Assembly (NCBI GenBank): GCA_963816795.1
Contig: CAWFLT010000009.1
Location: forward strand, 29,243-93,242
Direction: 5' to 3'
Length of the DNA: 64,000 nucleotides
Source of the DNA: CAWFLT01 sp963816795
GTDB lineage: Bacteria > Acidobacteriota > Vicinamibacteria > Vicinamibacterales > SCN-69-37
The notes under the pieces are model-generated. The model did not search any database. It was not told the DNA's origin and saw only the letters and a list, made by a program, of their open reading frames with translations. Numbering within the stretch: the stretch's first letter is position 1; every line of letters begins with the position of its first letter. The position numbers were made by a program, and so were the translations under genes. Positions 37,269 through 47,410 of this stretch are shown here, piece by piece.

Positions 37269-37393
37269 GGCTTGCTCCTTTTTGCGATGAGGCACGGGGA
37301 ATAGCGCCTATTATGGCGAAAAGCTGGGGACGTGCAAACGAAGAGATTCTGGGTAAATCGCTGGCCCAGACAGCACCTTCACGGGGAAACGAC

Positions 37394-38575
37394 ATGCGGC
37401 GGCTTGGGCTCAGCCTGATTCTGGTGGCGGCGACGGGACTGGCGGTCGGTTCGCAGGAGCGGCCACGCGCTCGGGATCTCGGCATTGCGCCGGGGCGGCT
37501 TCCCCCGGGCCGCTCAATGCCATCACCGACGTCTCGGGGGTCACCGTCGGCCACACGACCGTCGTCAGCGCCGAATCCGTGCGCACCGGGGTGACGGCGA
37601 TCCTGCCGCACGGCGGCAATCTATTTCGGGAAAAGGTGCCGGGCGCCGTGTTCGTGGGCAACGCGTTCGGCAAGCTGGCCGGATCGACGCAGGTCGAAGA
37701 GCTCGGCACGATCGAAACGCCGATCGTCCTCACGAACACGCTCGCCGTCGGCACGGCACTCGACGCCGTCGTCCGATGGACGCTCGCGCGGCCCGGCAAC
37801 GAGAACGTCCGCTCGGTCAACGCGCTCGTCGGCGAGACCAACGACGGGGCGCTCAACGATATCCGCGGCATGCACGTGCAGCGCGATCACGTCACGTCGG
37901 CGATCACCTCGGCCGACGAGCGGCGCGGTGGCCGAGGGCGCGGTCGGTGCCGGCACCGGCACCATCGCGTTCGGGTGGAAGGGCGGCATCGGCACGTCGT
38001 CGCGCGTCGTGAAACAAGGGATGGGATGTGGACCGTCGGCGTTCTGGTCCAGACCAACTACGGCGGGCGGCTGACCATCGGCGGCGTGCCGGTCTGGCGC
38101 GAGCTCGGCCGGCACGATCGGACCGTCCACGTTCGCGGCCGCCGGCTCTTCGGTCGAGACAGGACCCGCGTTCTGACGCTGCCGCCTCGACTACGCTCGG
38201 GGCTGACGGGTCCTGCATGATCGTCGTCGCCACCGACGCGCCAATCGACGCGCGCGATCTGAAACGCCTGGCGGCGCGCTCGATCTTCGCGCTGGCGCGG
38301 ACTGGATCGACGTATTCGAACGGCAGCGGCGATTTCGCGATCGCGTTCTCAACGCATGCGGCCAATCGGATCACGGCGACTAACGGCCCGCAGCCGCGCA
38401 CGTTCCTCACGACCGACGGGGTGTCGGGTCTCTTCGAAGCCGTGCTCGACGCGACGGAGGAAGCGGTCTACAACTCGCTGCCTGAAGGCGACGCGACATG
38501 ACCGGCAACGGCACGACCATCCGCGCGCTGCCGATCGAGCCGTTGCGGGAGTTGCTGAAGAAGTACGGGCGGTAA
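37394..38575 (+). CDS. P1/DmpA-family aminopeptidase (S58), multiply frameshifted
   Basis: It starts at ATG 37394 with a signal peptide (MRRLGLSLILVAATGLAVG). Recognisable pieces in order are DLGIAPGRL, AITDVSGVTVGHTTVVS, GAVFVGNAFGKLAGSTQVEE, ETNDGALNDIRGMHVQ, GMWTVGVLVQTNYGG, then GSCMIVVATDAPIDARDLKR. In DmpA the Gly-Ser bond in the last motif is self-cleaved and the new N-terminal Ser is the nucleophile. The coding frame changes near 37495, 37915, 38020, 38205 and 38500; the protein ends LLKKYGR. It is likely a functional aminopeptidase obscured by base-calling errors, though decay cannot be excluded. Confidence 0.75.
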
Positions 38576-38666
38576 GCGCCGATGGCACGCGAGCGCGGCT
38601 CACATCATCACCGCCGAGACCAGACCAGCGGCCGAGCTGGCGCTCGCCACGGCTCTCCCGAGTCGC

Positions 38667-40637
38667 TCACGTCGTCAGCGCGCGTGCGTCGACGCCGCCG
38701 CGCGTCGATGCGATGTCGCCGTCACGTTGCCGGCGCCGCGCACGGTCCATGACACCGTCTTCTGTCTCGCCGGGCTTGAGCCAGCCGAGCTCGGACGCTT
38801 GACGCGGCCCGGTCGTCGGCGCAGCTGGCGGGTCCGCCCGGCCCGCCACGCCCGCCGCCGCCGCGCCCGAACCGCCGCCACCGCCGCCGCCGGCCCGTCC
38901 GCCGGCTGGACCGCCGACGAACGTCTGCCCTGGCGCAAGCTGGATGACCGCGGTGTCCGGCCGGACGATCTTCACGCGCTTGGCGATCTCGAGCGCCGTC
39001 GGAATGCCGCCTTCGTTCGTCACCGTCACGGTGATTTCGAACGCGCCGTCGGCGGCCGGCTTGCGACGTCGCCGAAACGACGCGGACCTGCGCGAGCTGC
39101 TGCGCGAGGTAGAGGTTGAACATCGCTTCGTTGCGCGCCCACGTCTCGAGCATCTCCGGCGGCGGATTCTGCGACCAGAACTTCGGGTTCCAGCCGCCGA
39201 CTTCGACCTCGCCGAGCGTCGGATGTGTGCGTCTTCGTCCACGGCTGGAAATCGTTCTTCCCGGGCCGGTTCGCGTCGAGCCACTGCAGCAGCTCGACGT
39301 CGTCGGTCGTGCCGTTCTTGTCCGCGTCGGCTTCACGCAGCCGGCCGCCGTTCCAGATCTCGTTGCCGTACCAGATCGCGCCGTAGTAGAGGTAGCCGAA
39401 CTCGGGACCATGCCCGAAGAGCGGCTGGCCCTGGCGCGTCGGCGGCGGCGGCGCGCCGCCGCGGCCGCGGTTCGCGTAGACGAAGAACGTGTCGCCCGCC
39501 CACGGATAGCCGGTGATCTCGAGTCCCTTCTGATCGAACTTCTTGATGATACTCGAGGTCCTCCGGGAACATCGACTCCTCGGACTTGCTCGTCGACGGC
39601 CCGCGCAGAATCATCGGCACCGACGTGTCGAGCGACTGCGCGATGCCGACGTTCGGGTGGCGCATCAGGAAGTCGAAGACGGCCTTCGTCTCCGGCTCCG
39701 AGAGCGGGTAGGCGCCGGCGCCGCGCCTGCGTGTAGCCGCGACCGGTCTCCTCGGTCATCGGCCGCCAGTTCTCGGGATAGTTGCGGTGCAGGTCGAGGC
39801 CGCCGATGCCGTCTTCGTTCACGCGCCCGTCGCCGTCGTTGTCGAAGCCCTCGGTGTAGAGGTCGTAGTCGCCCTTGCCGGCGCCGACGTTGCTGCATCA
39901 GCCGGCCCTGCGGATCGCGCTCGTCGACGATGGCCGTGCCCTTGCCGGCGCCGACGAACTTGCGCATCTGCCGGACGAAGCCGTCGCCGTCGAGATCTTC
40001 GCCGCGCGTCTTCGTCGAACAGGCCGTCGCCGTCGTTGTCGTCGGCCGCACGGTCGAGCGCAGCGTCTGCGCCGTGTAGTGATAGAGCGACGCGCCGTCC
40101 GGGTTGTTGTGCGGCTTCGCGTAGATGGTCTTCGTGTCGACGCAGCTTCGTGATCGCCGCGTCCTTGCCGTAGTTCGTGAGGACGTGGTTGACGAAGTAG
40201 AGCGTCGCCTCGATGCCGGTGATCTCGCCGGCGTGGCGCCCGCCCTCGATGAAGAACGCGGCCTTGTCGGTGTGCGCGGCCGGTCTTCTTGTTGGTGATC
40301 GTGATCTGCCAGATCTCGCGGCCTTCGAGCGACTGGCCGACCGAGTACAGCTCGACGAGGTTCGGATACGCCGCCGCCCACTTCCGCAGCAGCATCGTCG
40401 CTTCCTCGTAGGTGTGGAAGTGCTGGAAGTCGACCTCGCCCTCTTTGAGCGGCTTCATCTGCGCATAGGCGACGCGCGGAAACACGGACGTGCCGTCACG
40501 CGCGCCGCCGCCGACCGATACATCTTCTCGGACGCCCCGCCCGGCCGATCCTGCGCGGAGACCGCCACCATCACCAGACCGATCGCCAGAAAGACACTGA
40601 CGCCTCGCCCAATCGCCATCACTCGCAGCATCGTCAT
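38667..40637 (-). CDS. M14-family zinc carboxypeptidase with DxDGDG motifs, heavily frameshifted
   Basis: The signal-bearing start is at 40637 (MTMLRVMAIGRGVSVFLAIG). Coding pieces then follow in changing frames: FHTYEEATMLLRKWAAAYPN, the zinc HxxE as RHAGEI near 40225, TKTIYAKPHNNPDGASLYHY, LDLHRNYPENWRP and MRHPNVGIAQSLDTSVPMIL. Three Asp-rich loops (DNDGDGLFD, DLDGDGFVRQ, DNDGDGR) look like calcium sites. The C-terminus holds a Gly-rich stretch and a NEW3-like domain. At least eight frame changes occur in 2 kb. The 3' end is uncertain; 38667 is the first plausible stop. It is predicted to remove C-terminal residues from peptides outside the cytoplasm. Confidence 0.68.
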
Positions 40638-40654
40638 TCCCCTTGAGAAGTCGC

Positions 40655-40708
40655 CTTCGTGTCCTTCGTGGTCTTCGTGCGCTTCGTGCCCTTCGTGCCC
40701 TTCGTGTT
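40655..40708. repeat. Tandem 9-bp CTTCGTGNN repeat, 6 units
   Basis: Six consecutive units (cttcgtgtc, cttcgtggt, cttcgtgcg, cttcgtgcc, cttcgtgcc, cttcgtgtt) lie between the asparaginase stop codon and the M14 start codon. Three similar units are at 51623-51649. Confidence 0.9.
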
Positions 40709-40715
40709 GACAGAT

Positions 40716-41857
40716 CTATGACGTAGGCCCACCCTCGAGCAGCGGCTCGAGCCGCTCGTGCCGCGGTCCCTTCTCGTCGCAGACCGCGTACGATCCCGTT
40801 GCCGGTCGCGTTGTACATCGCGACGCCGGCGTAGTCGCCGCGCCTGTTGATGATGTAGAAGTTCACGTGAAGTTCGGCACGCCACGGGCGTTCAGCAGCC
40901 GTTTGTCGACCGTGTTGTCCTTGATGCGGCGCAGCGCCGTCATCCCGGCGTCCTTCGGACTGGCGCCGCGGCGCATCTCCTCGACGATGAGGTACGACGA
41001 GAGGTTGTAGAGGTTGGCCTCGCCGCGGCCGGTCGATCCGGCCGCGCCAACCGTCGCCGTCGACGTACAGCCCGGCGCCGAGGATCGGCGAATCGCCGAG
41101 CCGGCCCGGGAATCTTCCACGCCAGCCCGCTCGTCGTCGTCACGCCGCAGACCTCGCCGCGCGCGTTGACGCCGTCGCAGTTGATCGTGCCGTAGATGTG
41201 GTTCTCGTTGATGAGTCCCTCGGCGACCATGTCGTCGGTCACCTGTCGCGAACGCCGCCGCGCGCTCGTCGCCGCCCTTGATGTAGTGCAGCGGATCGGT
41301 GCGCTGCTTCCACTCGAGCCACTTGGCGCGCGAGTTGGGCGTGTTGAGGTCCGGCACGATCTCGAAGCCCGAGATTGCGCGCGAACGTCTGCACGTCCTT
41401 GCCGACGAGCAGGTGATGATCGGTCTTCTCCATCACCGCCTTGGCCACGAGCGACGGCGTCTTCACGCCCTCGAGCGCGCCCACGCCGCCCGCCTTCTTC
41501 CGCGGCCCGTGCATGCAGCACGAATCGAGCTGGACGATGCCGTCGGCGTTCGGCAGGCCGCCGTAGCCGACGCTGTCGTCGAGCGGATCGAGCTCGACGA
41601 TGTTGACGCCGGCGATCAGGGCGTCGAGCACATCGGTGCCCTTCATCATTTGTTCGAACGCCAGTCTCGACGCACGTCTGCGCGCCGCCGTTCTTGAATC
41701 GATGCCCGTTGTCCGACGCCACGACGACCGGCCGACTCTCGCCCTGAATGATCACCGCCGGACCGGAACTGGCTGCGAGCGGCCGCACCGCCGCCGCGAT
41801 CCCCGCGCCCGCTGTCGTCGTCATGAAATCCCGCCGTTTGATCCGTGTCGACATCAA
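40716..41857 (-). CDS. N4-(beta-N-acetylglucosaminyl)-L-asparaginase (Ntn-hydrolase T2), frameshifted
   Basis: It starts near 41857 (a second ATG is the next codon) with a twin-arginine-like leader (KRRDFMTTTAGAGIAAA). Pieces in order are ALIAGVNIVELDPLDDSVG, LPNADGIVQLDSCCMHG, SLVAKAVMEKTDHHLLVG, ENHIYGTINCDGVNARGEV with the autocatalytic Thr of GT-INC, and GVTTTSGLAWKIPG. Then come GRGEANLYNLSSYLIVEEM and a C-terminus LEPLLEGGPTS. The enzyme self-cleaves before Thr and releases Asp from GlcNAc-Asn or beta-aspartyl peptides. Several frame shifts occur (near 41655, 41373, 41240, 41110 and 41045). It is adjacent to the M14 gene on the same strand. Confidence 0.78.
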
Positions 41858-42003
41858 GGACTCCGTCGTGTGTCAGGCCACGCCGATGCCTGCCGATCGC
41901 CGCGTAGTTTACGCCTTTCGTCGGCGCGTGCGAGCCAGCGGTTGCTGGGCCGTTGGCCCTGAAGTTTGACCTCCTCCCGCGCCCCGATAGGATCAGCGGT
42001 CGT

Positions 42004-42998
42004 TTGCATGCGCGAAACATCTCGATCGACTCGGTTCGCGCGGCAGCCACGCGGGTCTACGCCGTCGCGGCGCGGACACCGCTCGTCCGTCTGGATCCGA
42101 TCAGCGCGTGACGGCCCGCAGATCTTTCTGAAGCTCGAGTCGTTCCAGCCGATCGGGTCGTTCAAGATCCGCGGCGCGGTGAACGCCGTCGCGCAGTTGT
42201 CCGCAGACGCGCTGCAAGGACGGCGTGTGGACCGTGAGCGCGGGCAACGCCGCGCAGGGCGTCGCGCTCGCCGCGCGCGAGGCGGGCGCCCCGGCCTCGG
42301 TGCTGGTGATGGACGGCGCGCCGGCCACCAAGCTCAAAGCCATCGAGCGGCTGGGCGCGTCGATCGTCAAGGCGCCGTTCGACGAGTGCTGGCGCGCGGT
42401 CGAGCACCATCAGTCCGATCGCATGCGCGGCCGGCTGGTCCATCCGTTCGACGACGACGACTTCATCAGCGGCAACGGCACGGCCGCGCTCGAGATTCTC
42501 GAAGACCTGCCTGACGTCGATGCCGTGGTCGCGCCGATGGGCGGCGGCGGACTGCTCGCCGGCATCTCGGCCGTCGTGCTGCGTGCGCTGCGGCCCGAGG
42601 CGAAGGTCTACGCCGCCGAACCCGAGAACGCGGCGCCGCTGCGGACGTCGCTCGACGCCGGTCGCGCCAGCGCGCTTCGAGAACTGGAGCCGCTCGTGGG
42701 TCGATGGCGCCGGCGGCCAGTCCGTGCTGCCGAGTCGATGTGGCCGCTGCTGCAGAACGCCATCGCCGACTCCATCGTGGTCCCGCTCGACGACGCCGCG
42801 CACGCGATGCGACTGGCGGCCGAACGCTGCCACGTCATCGTCGAAGGCGCTGCCGCCTGCGCCGTCGCTGCGGCACAATCACCCGTCCTGCGGGCCGCCG
42901 GCCACCGCCGGATCGTCGCCGTCGTCTCCGGCGGCAACATCGACCTCAGCCGATTTGCCTCACTCGTCGGCGCCTGTCCGCCCGACCGGCAGGCCTGA
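42004..42998 (+). CDS. PLP-dependent threonine/serine dehydratase-like protein, frameshifted
   Basis: Pieces in order: PLVRLDPISA, then FLKLESFQPIGSFKIRGAVN with the PLP Lys in SFKIRGA. VSAGNAAQGVALAAREAGAP (phosphate/carboxylate loop), VVAPMGGGGLLAGISAVVLR (glycine loop holding the PLP phosphate) and VVSGGNIDLSRF near the end follow. This fold-II arrangement matches the threonine dehydratase/serine racemase family. No ACT domain follows, pointing to a catabolic enzyme. Single-base insertions near 42108 and 42211 and a paired shift near 42675 and 42735 break the frame. The start, TTG 42004 or ATG 42008, is uncertain. Confidence 0.78.
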
Positions 42999-43038
42999 CG
43001 CCGTCTCATCATGTGTTTTCCCCAGACGTAGTGAATTG

Positions 43039-45210
43039 ATGGAACACGCACCGACCGCTCTGCCCGCCCGGCTCGATCGACTGCCTCGAACTCGCGCGCG
43101 ACCTCTGGTGGACGTGGGAACCGGCGCGCGAGGTCTTCCGGCGCCTCGACTACGGCTTGTGGCGCCAGACCGCGCACAACCCCGAGATGATGCTGCGGCG
43201 CATCTCGGCGGAGGCGCTCGCAGCGCGCCGCCGCCGATCCGGCGTTCCTCGCGATCTACGACGCGGCCGTGGCCGCGCGCGACGCCGCGCAGACGCCCGG
43301 CGCCTCGCAGCGCACCTGGTGGCTCGCAGCAGGTGGGCACGGAACCGAACGAAGTCGTCGCCTACTTCTGCGCCGAGTTCGCGCTCCATCAGTCGCTGCC
43401 GATCTACGCCGGCGGCCTCGGCGTGCTGGCCGGCGATCACTGCAAGGAGGCGCAGCGACCTCGGCGTGCCGCTCGTCGGCGTCGGCTTCATGTATCCGCA
43501 GGGCTATTTCCGGCAGCGCATTTCGCCGGAGGGCTGGCAGCAGGAGGTCTACGAGCGGCTCAACTGGGACGACGCGCCGATCACGCACGCGCGCACGCGT
43601 CGACGGCAAGCCGTGCGTCGTGCTCGTGCCGCTCGGCACCCGATCGGTGCTCGTCCAGGTGTGGGAGGTCCGGCTCGGCCGCGTGCGGCTGCTCCTGCTC
43701 GACACCGACCTCGAGCAGAACGCGCCGTGGGATCGCGAGCTGTCCGCGCGGCTGTACGGCGGCGGACAGGACACGCGCCTGCAGCAGGAGATCGTGCTGG
43801 GCCTCGGCGGCGTGCTGGCGCTGCGCGCGCTCGGCCTGACACCCGGCGGTGTGGCACCTGAACGAAGGCCACGCGGCGTTCGTCGTCCTGCAGCGGCTGC
43901 GCGACGCTGCTCGCCAGCGGCGACAGCCTGGGACGACGCGCTCGCGCGACGTCCGGCGGACGACGGTCTTCACGACGCACACGCCGGTGCCCGGCCGGAC
44001 ACGACGCGTTTCCGTTCCACCTGGTCGAGCAGCAGCTCGCCGAGCTGCTGGGGATCGATGAACGGCCACGGCGAACGGTTCCTCGCGCTCGGCCACTACG
44101 ACTCGGGCAACGGCCCGCAGTTCAACATGACCGCGCTGGCGATGCGATCGGCCGGCGCGATCAACGCCGTCAGCCAGCTGCACGGCGAAGTGACGCGCAA
44201 GATGTTCGCGCCGCTCTGGCCCGACCTCGCCGGAGCGCGACCGGCCCGTCGAGACCATCACCAACGGCGTCCACGTCCCGACCTGGGTCTCGCAGCGCGC
44301 TCGGCGCGACTGTTCGAGCGGCACCTCAGCGCCGGCGTGGCGCGATCAGTACGAGGATCCCGCGTTCTGGGCGCGCATCCTCGACATTCCCGACGAGGAT
44401 CTCTGGGCGGCGCGCGCAGACGCTGCGCGACGACGCTCTTCCAGTTCATCCGCGAGCGCGCGCGTCAGCGCTGGACCCACGATGCAAGCCGGCGCCGCGC
44501 GCGTCGTCGCCTCGGGCGCGATGCTCGATCCGAACGCGCTCACGATCGGCTTCGCGCGCCGGTTCACCGGCTACAAGCGGCCCGACCTGCTGTTCCGCGA
44601 CCCGACCGGCTCGCCAGCCTGGTGAGCAACGCCGAACGTCCGGTGCAGTTCGTCTTCGCGGGCAAGGCGCATCCCGCCGACGAGTCGGGCAAACACCATG
44701 CTCCAGAACATCTTCCGGCACGCGCTCGATCCGCGAATGGGCGGGCGCATCGCCTTCGTCGACGACTACGACCTGCACGTGGCGCACCATGCTCGTGCAG
44801 GGCTGCGACGTCTGGCTCAACACGCCGCGCAAGCCGCTCGAAGCCAGCGGCACGAGCGGCATGAAGGCGTCGATGAACGGCGTGCTCCACCTGAGCATCG
44901 CCGACGGCTGGTGGGCCGAGGGCTACACCGGCTCGAACGGCTGGGTGATCGACGGACAGCGCCGCGTCGCAGGAACTCGACGCCGTCGACGACGCCGACG
45001 CCGACGCGCTCTATCGGCTCCTCGAGGAGCAGGTGGTGCCGACGTTCTACGAGCGCGACGCCCGCGGCCTGCCCCGTCAATGGATCACGATGGTCAAGCA
45101 GGCGATCCTGACGGTCACGCCGCGCTTCTCGACCCGGCGCATGCTGAAGGACTACATCGAGTGTGGCCTACGCGCCGGCGGCGAGGGGAAACGACCGTCA
45201 CGGCGTATAA
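43039..45210 (+). CDS. glgP: Alpha-glucan phosphorylase (GT35) with N-terminal DUF3417, heavily frameshifted
   Basis: Pieces of one protein of about 715 residues read through all three frames: ELARDLWWTWEPAREVFRRL and DYGLWRQTAHNPEMMLRRIS (DUF3417), then NEVVAYFCAEFALHQSLPIY, GGLGVLAGDHCKEA and NAPWDRELSARLYGG. HLNEGHAAFVVLQRL, FTTHTPVP, YDSGNGPQFNMTALAMRSAG and ASGTSGMKASMNGVLHLSIA, in the C-terminal catalytic domain, follow. Single extra bases can be pinpointed at about 43226, 43323, 43453, 43598 and 43848, with more downstream. The enzyme releases glucose 1-phosphate from glycogen or maltodextrin in the cytosol. I take the stop as TAA 45208-45210. Confidence 0.8.
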
Positions 45211-45220
45211 TCATCTGCTT

Positions 45221-45679
45221 ATGGCCCGCAAGACTGCTGAGACTGTGCGGTGTGCGCTCTGTGGCGGGAAGGACGTGTCCGAACCGCGCGGCGACGAGCG
45301 CTACTGCCGGAACTGCTGGGACAAGAAAATCGCGGTCGAGGATATCGTCGCGCGCGAGTTCACGCTCAAGCGCTACATCCGGGCGCACAGCGCCGAGAAG
45401 TATCTCGTCTATCACTCGACGCAGAAGCGGCCGGTCGGCCAGCTCCAGGTGATCGACGACGGCTTCGATCTGTTCTTGACGCTCGTGCTCTATCCGACGT
45501 TCGTGTGGGACGACGAGGCCTACCATCTCGAGAACGATCCGGAGCACCGGACGTATCGCCGAGATCCTGGTCGACGTCACGCCGCCGACGTGATCGAGCC
45601 GTGGGGCGGTGGCAAGTGGCACCTCGAAGTGTTTCGCGCGACCGCGGCCGAGCCTGAGGACTGGAACGGGGAGATGTAG
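45221..45679 (+). CDS. Small protein with N-terminal zinc ribbon, function unknown
   Basis: 152 residues from ATG 45221, eleven bases after the phosphorylase stop. The N-terminus has CALCGGKDVSEPRGDERYC-RNC, a four-cysteine (CxxC...CxxC) zinc-ribbon-like knuckle. The rest (TLKRYIRAHSAEKYLVYHST, DGFDLFLTLVLYPTFVWDDE, WGGGKWHLEVFRATA) looks like a small beta-rich domain. Around 45560-45592 an alternative frame (EILVDVTPPT) reads more like protein than the given frame (RDPGRRHAAD), so a compensating pair of base errors is likely. I do not recognise the family. Confidence 0.6.
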   Translation: MARKTAETVRCALCGGKDVSEPRGDERYCRNCWDKKIAVEDIVAREFTLKRYIRAHSAEKYLVYHSTQKRPVGQLQVIDDGFDLFLTLVLYPTFVWDDEAYHLENDPEHRTYRRDPGRRHAADVIEPWGGGKWHLEVFRATAAEPEDWNGEM

Positions 45680-45811
45680 TAGAAATCTTGACTAGAACCG
45701 CGCGCACGGGTCCTGTCGTCTCAATAGAAGAAGACAGGCCTCTCGGCGCTTCGGCGTCACCCGGTCTCAACAGTTTGGTGCTTTTTCAGGAGAGGGCAAC
45801 GGAGTTTGCTT

Positions 45812-47354
45812 ATGTCCACGCGCAAATCCTCGGCGTTCTACGGTGTGCTCATCGCGCTCGCTTCGCTCGTCGTCGGCATGGTCATCGCTTCCCACCTGGG
45901 CCTGACGCCCGCGTCGGTGGCGCGCCCGTTGGACGTGCCTGCGGCAAACAGCAATCCTATTTCCGGTCCTGTTGATTCGACGACCTTTCGCAATATCGCG
46001 CGCGACGCCAGTCCCAGCGTCGTGAGCATCCGGACGCGCGCCAAGCGCGAGGCCCGGGGCATCTCGAGACCTGTTCCAGTTCGGCCCGCCGTCTGGCGGA
46101 CAGCGGGTTCCGCCGCGCGGGACGCCGCCCCAGCAAATCCTCGAGGGCGCCGGCAGCGGCTTCATCATCGACAAGACCGGCTTCGTGCTGACCAACAACC
46201 ACGTCGTCGAAGACGCGACGGAAATCGAAGTCCAGCTGTCGAACATGCGCGCGGGCGAGCCTGGCCTCAAGGCCACGCTCGTCGGCCGCGACGTGCTGAC
46301 CGATACCGCCCTGCTTCAGATCACCGACTTGCCCGACGACGCGCTCATGGCGGCCAAGTTCGGCGATTCGTCGCAGATCGCCCCGGGCGACTGGGTGATG
46401 GCCATCGGCAACCCCTTCCGGCTCTCGAGCACGGTGACGGTGGGTGTGGTCAGCGCAGTCAGCCGCACCGCCCCCGAGCTCCAGCCGGTGCGCGGCCGGG
46501 ATCTCGAGATGATTCAGACCGACGCGGCCATCAACCGCGGCAACTCCGGCGGGCCCCTGTTGAACCTGCGTGGAGAGGTGGTCGGCATCAACACCGCCAT
46601 CTTCAGCGGCGAGAGCGGCGGCAATCTGGGCATCGGGTTCTCGGTGCCGATCAACACCGTGCGGGACATCCTCCCGCAGCTCCAGAAGGGCAAGGTCATT
46701 CGCGGCCGTATCGGTGTCGCTGCACCCGAGCGCGCCAACACGCGGCGGACATCGAGGAGCTCGGGCTGCCGTCCACTGGCGGGGCCATCGTGAGCGACGT
46801 CCCGGCCGGGCCCGCGCGCAATGCGGGCATCAAGCTCGGTGACGTCATCGTCGAGTACAACGGCAAGGCCGGTCACGACAACAACCAGCTGGTCGGCATG
46901 GTGACGCGGACGGCGCCTGGCACGACGGTCCCGCTGAAAGTCGTACGCGGCAAGAAGCCGATCTCGCTCAACGTGACGGTCGAAGAGCTGAACCTCGACG
47001 ACGAGGCGGCGGCGACCGAACTGGCGCGACGCGACGGCGCACGGCCTGAGCGCGAGTTGCCGAAGGAAACGGGCTTCGGCATGACCATCGAGGCGATCAC
47101 GCCCGAGATCGCGCGCGAGTTGCGTCTGCCGGCCGGCAAGACGGGCGTCGTCGTCAGCGATGTCGAACAGGGATCGCCGGCGTTCCAGAACGGCCTGCGT
47201 CCTGGCGACGTCATCGTCGAGCGTGAACGATCAGCCCGTGACGAGCGTCGATGCGGCCAGCGCGGCGCTCGACCGGGTGGCCGTCGGCCGCAACGCCCGC
47301 GTGGTCGTCTCCCGCAACGGCCAGGAGACCCTGGTGCTGATGCGGAAACGATAA
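45812..47354 (+). CDS. HtrA/DegP-like periplasmic serine protease with two PDZ domains, frameshifted
   Basis: It starts at ATG 45812 with a membrane/signal segment (SAFYGVLIALASLVVGMVIA). The protease domain shows ASPSVVSIRTRAKREAR, TNNHVVEDATEIEVQLSNM (His), VLTDTALLQITDLP (Asp) and GNSGGPLLNLRGEVVGINTA (Ser). Two PDZ domains follow (PAGPARNAGIKLGDVIVEYN; QGSPAFQNGLRPGDVIV), ending RNGQETLVLMRKR. The frame shifts by an extra G at 46056-46059, a missing base near 46735 and an extra C at 47222; healing them gives one Do-family protein of about 510 residues. It degrades or refolds damaged envelope proteins. Confidence 0.85.
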
Positions 47355-47410
47355 GAGAACGAGGGCACGGAGGAAAAGCTGGCCAGGTTTTCTCCGTGCC
47401 CTCGCTTCTC
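47355..47410. terminator. Strong hairpin after the HtrA-like gene
   Basis: Directly after the TAA, GAGAACGAGGGCACGGAGGAAAA (given as positions 47355-47377) pairs with 47388-47410 around a 10-nt loop, with only two mismatched positions. The arms carry A- and T-runs at the loop side. It can act as a terminator or processing hairpin, and its right arm overlaps the 5' end of the next gene. It belongs to the CACGGAG repeat family. Confidence 0.6.

Noticed and set aside
45688..45730. A heat-shock type promoter for the htrA-like gene
   Set aside because: TTGACT is present at 45688, but no -10 element lies at suitable spacing, so it cannot be supported.
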